Shown: one piece after another, positions 63,101-64,000 of the stretch | Position numbering within the stretch: position 1 is the stretch's first letter | Layout of the letters: every line of letters starts with the position of its first letter | Origin: Opitutia bacterium | GTDB lineage: Bacteria; Verrucomicrobiota; Verrucomicrobiia; Opitutales; Opitutaceae | Assembly: GCA_016187945.1 (NCBI GenBank) | Contig: JACPIT010000002.1 | Location: 62,001 to 126,000 of the forward strand | DNA: 64,000 nt | Reading direction: 5' to 3' | Program-made: the position numbers and the translations under genes | Notes under the pieces: model-generated | Databases searched by the model: none | What the model was told of the DNA's origin: nothing | What the model saw: only the letters and a program-made list of their open reading frames with translations

Positions 63101-63267
63101 CCGCCGCCCGCAATTCCATCGGCCTCGTCCTCGTCGGCGGCATGGCGATCGGCTCGCTCTTCACGCTCTTCGTGCTCCCGTCGGTCTACGTGCTCCTCGC
63201 CAAGGAGCACCGCGCCACCGCACCGGCCTCGCAACCGGTGATTGCCGAACCGGCCCCCGCCAAATAA
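60109..63267 (+). CDS. RND efflux transporter, HAE1 type (AcrB-like)
   Basis: A 1052-residue, twelve-helix proton-driven pump. The first helix is RPVLAIVVNLVIVIAGIQAW. Motif strings include RQYPRSENAAVVINTVYVGA, the proton-relay Asp pair in LSVGLVVDDAIVVVENVERH, and LVGLIAKNGILVVEFANKLQ in the second half. Two large periplasmic loops sit between helices 1-2 and 7-8. Length and order match the HAE1 family that expels drugs, detergents or dyes. Substrate range cannot be read from sequence. It works with the adaptor before and the TolC-like protein after. Confidence 0.97.
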   Translation: MKPTTSFFTDLFIKRPVLAIVVNLVIVIAGIQAWRTLSVRQYPRSENAAVVINTVYVGANAELVRGFVTTPLERAIASADGIDYIESKSLLGFSTISARLKLNYETTKALADITSKVNQVRNELPPEAEIPSIEVQSTDQSFASAYLGFSSAILSQSEINDYIVRVIQPRLAAVAGVQRVEIIGDRTFAMRIWLKPEKMASLNISPAQVRQALAANNYLAAIGTTKGSLVQVNLTANTDLHSVQEFRRLAIREKDGAVVRLEDIADVVLGAENYDTAVRQTGQTAVFIGVYTLPDANTVDVVKRVRAELDLIKKDLPNGLEASVGYDSSEYISNAITEVTHTLMETLLIVVIVIFLFLGSVRSVLVPIMAIPISLVGGVFLMQLFGFTLNLLTLLAIVLSVGLVVDDAIVVVENVERHLREGRSPFDAAILGARELAGPVIAMTVTLIAVYTPIGLQGGLTGALFREFALTLAGAVTISGVVAITLSPMMSARLLKSAAEEEAGFTGWVNHRFDKLREAYGRTLDRTLNIRPIVYAVWIVIGLCTVPMYMFSPQELAPPEDQSVIFSGIAAAANATSDQKNHFGKAVEDAFMVTPEREATFQILFPPSTGAAFGFDGFGGMVVKPWEQRNRSVFQMLPEVQGRLSRIPGFEVYALTPPALPGGSNFPVEFVIASTADAPQLLDFARQIVMRTMTDPAAKGLFYFPPLVDLKIDQPQSEIVIDREKVAALGLNLAQVGADLASALGGNYVNRFNIAGRSYKVIPQIERSERLNPEQLSDLQITGPNGQMIPVSSIAHIENKTVPRSLNRFQQLNAVKISGATGQLDAALKFLEKTSREILPPGYTFDYTGESRQFRHEGSKFLPAFILSIVLIFLALAVQFNSFRDPVVILFGSVPLALFGALVFTFLRIPDPNTPFWTSGWTTTLNIYAQVGLVTLVGLIAKNGILVVEFANKLQEEGRSKIDAVREAARTRFRPVLMTTAATIAGHFPLTLVDGPGAAARNSIGLVLVGGMAIGSLFTLFVLPSVYVLLAKEHRATAPASQPVIAEPAPAK

Positions 63268-63280
63268 CCTCCTTGTTTTC

Positions 63281-64000
63281 ATGAATGCGTTCAAGCGCCT
63301 CATCCTCCTCACCATCGCCGCCGCGCTCGCGCAGCCGCTCCTCGCGGACATGCCCGCGACGCCCTTCCAGCCCGACGGCAAAGCCGACCCGAGCTACATG
63401 GTGCCCGACGAACTCTCGTTGAACTACGCGCTGTCGTTCGCGCTCGATAACAACTTCGCCATCCGCCAGGCGAAGGAGCGCATCCGCCAGCAGGAAGGCA
63501 TCGTGCTCGAGGTCCGCTCGCAGCAGATCCCGAACGTCTCCAGCACCGCCGGCTACTCCGGCTACGCGCAACAGCTCTCGACCACCGGGGACGATCGTTC
63601 GTGGTCGATCAACATCACGGCACGCCAGGTCGTCTTCGCGGGCGGCGGCATCACCGCCGCCGTGAAGGCTCAGCGGCTCGCCCTCGACGCGGCTGCGCTC
63701 CAGCTCCAGACCGTCATCGATGTCGCCCTGCTCGACGTGCGCACGAAGTTCTACAACGTCCTCGTCTCCCGTGAGCGCATCAAGGTGCAGGAGCAAAACG
63801 TCGAGCTGCTCCGCCGCCAGCTCCAGGACGTGAAGAACCGCTTCGAGGCCGGCACCGTCTCGAACTTCGAGGTGCTCCGCGCCGAGGTCGCGGTCGCCAA
63901 CGCCCAACCCGCGCTCATCAGCGCGCGCAACAACTTCCGCCTCGCAATCGACGACCTGCGCCAGGCCCTCGGCTTCGTCACGAGCGACGCGACCAACCTC
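63281..64000 (+). CDS. TolC-like outer-membrane efflux protein, C-terminus cut by window edge
   Basis: The visible 240 residues begin MNAFKRLILLTIAAALAQPL with a signal peptide cut near ALAQPLLAD. The outer-membrane efflux pattern follows: LSLNYALSFALDNNFAIRQA, RQQEGIVLEVRSQQIPNVSS, then VDVALLDVRTKFYNVLVSRE-type helix and QEQNVELLRRQLQDVKNRFE and GTVSNFEVLRAEVAVANAQP. It should form the trimeric exit channel of the efflux system. It begins 13 bases past the pump stop, so all four genes from marR on may share transcription. The second repeat of the channel lies beyond the window. Confidence 0.93.
   Translation, partial: MNAFKRLILLTIAAALAQPLLADMPATPFQPDGKADPSYMVPDELSLNYALSFALDNNFAIRQAKERIRQQEGIVLEVRSQQIPNVSSTAGYSGYAQQLSTTGDDRSWSINITARQVVFAGGGITAAVKAQRLALDAAALQLQTVIDVALLDVRTKFYNVLVSRERIKVQEQNVELLRRQLQDVKNRFEAGTVSNFEVLRAEVAVANAQPALISARNNFRLAIDDLRQALGFVTSDATNL

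Noticed and set aside
60001-63381. Minus-strand open frame of more than 1100 codons opposite the RND pump
   Set aside because: Same cause. The plus strand encodes a canonical HAE1 transporter with full motif order.

Overview
The window is a gene-dense, high-GC chromosomal segment with no rRNA or tRNA gene, insertion sequence, CRISPR array or prophage that I can see. Gene content points to a Gram-negative member of the PVC group, most likely Verrucomicrobiota (Opitutaceae-like). The evidence is outer-membrane proteins and lipoproteins, RNase HIII next to RNase HII, PxpABC with a DUF969/DUF979 permease, ResB/CcsA cytochrome c maturation, and few Shine-Dalgarno sequences. The lineage is inference; no marker gene was compared.

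Layout. 1-3.2 kb (minus): an MBOAT O-acyltransferase with an overlapping SGNH-like partner, then an exported archaemetzincin. 3.3-8.8 kb: FKBP lipoprotein, an active rhomboid divergent from a rhomboid-like pseudoprotease, SRPBCC protein, exported EEP phosphatase/nuclease, GNAT. 8.9-17 kb: autotransporter esterase, thioredoxin-like protein, AraC regulator, two methyltransferases carrying repeat insertions, chemoreceptor. 17.4-28.1 kb: S9 peptidase, dnaE, rpsU, TIM-barrel protein, mutY, rnhC, rnhB. 28.2-35.2 kb: NtrB-like kinase, gltD-like oxidoreductase, three small minus-strand envelope or unknown genes, a toxin-antitoxin-like pair, NtrC-like sigma-54 activator. 35.3-41.4 kb: exopolysaccharide-type set (GT-C membrane protein, outer-membrane barrel, Wzc-like tyrosine kinase, PstS-like protein). 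41.7-45.5 kb (minus): lipoprotein-resB-ccsA operon. 45.7-51 kb: a pyroglutamate locus in which Pcp releases pyroglutamate from peptides, DUF969/DUF979 probably moves it, and PxpABC opens it to glutamate. 51-58 kb: PAS-PP2C phosphatase, ychF, rpsP-trmD-rplS without rimM, transketolase. 58.3-64 kb: marR with an RND efflux set (MFP, pump, TolC-like, the last cut by the window edge).

The most unusual feature is the density of small inverted-repeat elements. At least ten sequence families begin with GTAG or GGAG followed by a hairpin, mostly as head-to-head pairs ending in CTAC or CTCC, the architecture of REP/BIME elements mobilised by RAYT transposases. In four genes the TAG of this GTAG is the stop codon, and one element terminates both convergent neighbours. 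Other short repeats lie in frame inside genes: three 17-bp palindromes in a methyltransferase, and 7-bp-period repeats in dnaE and an rRNA methyltransferase gene. Two 163-bp repeat elements and other families also shape C-termini, start codons and ribosome-binding sites.
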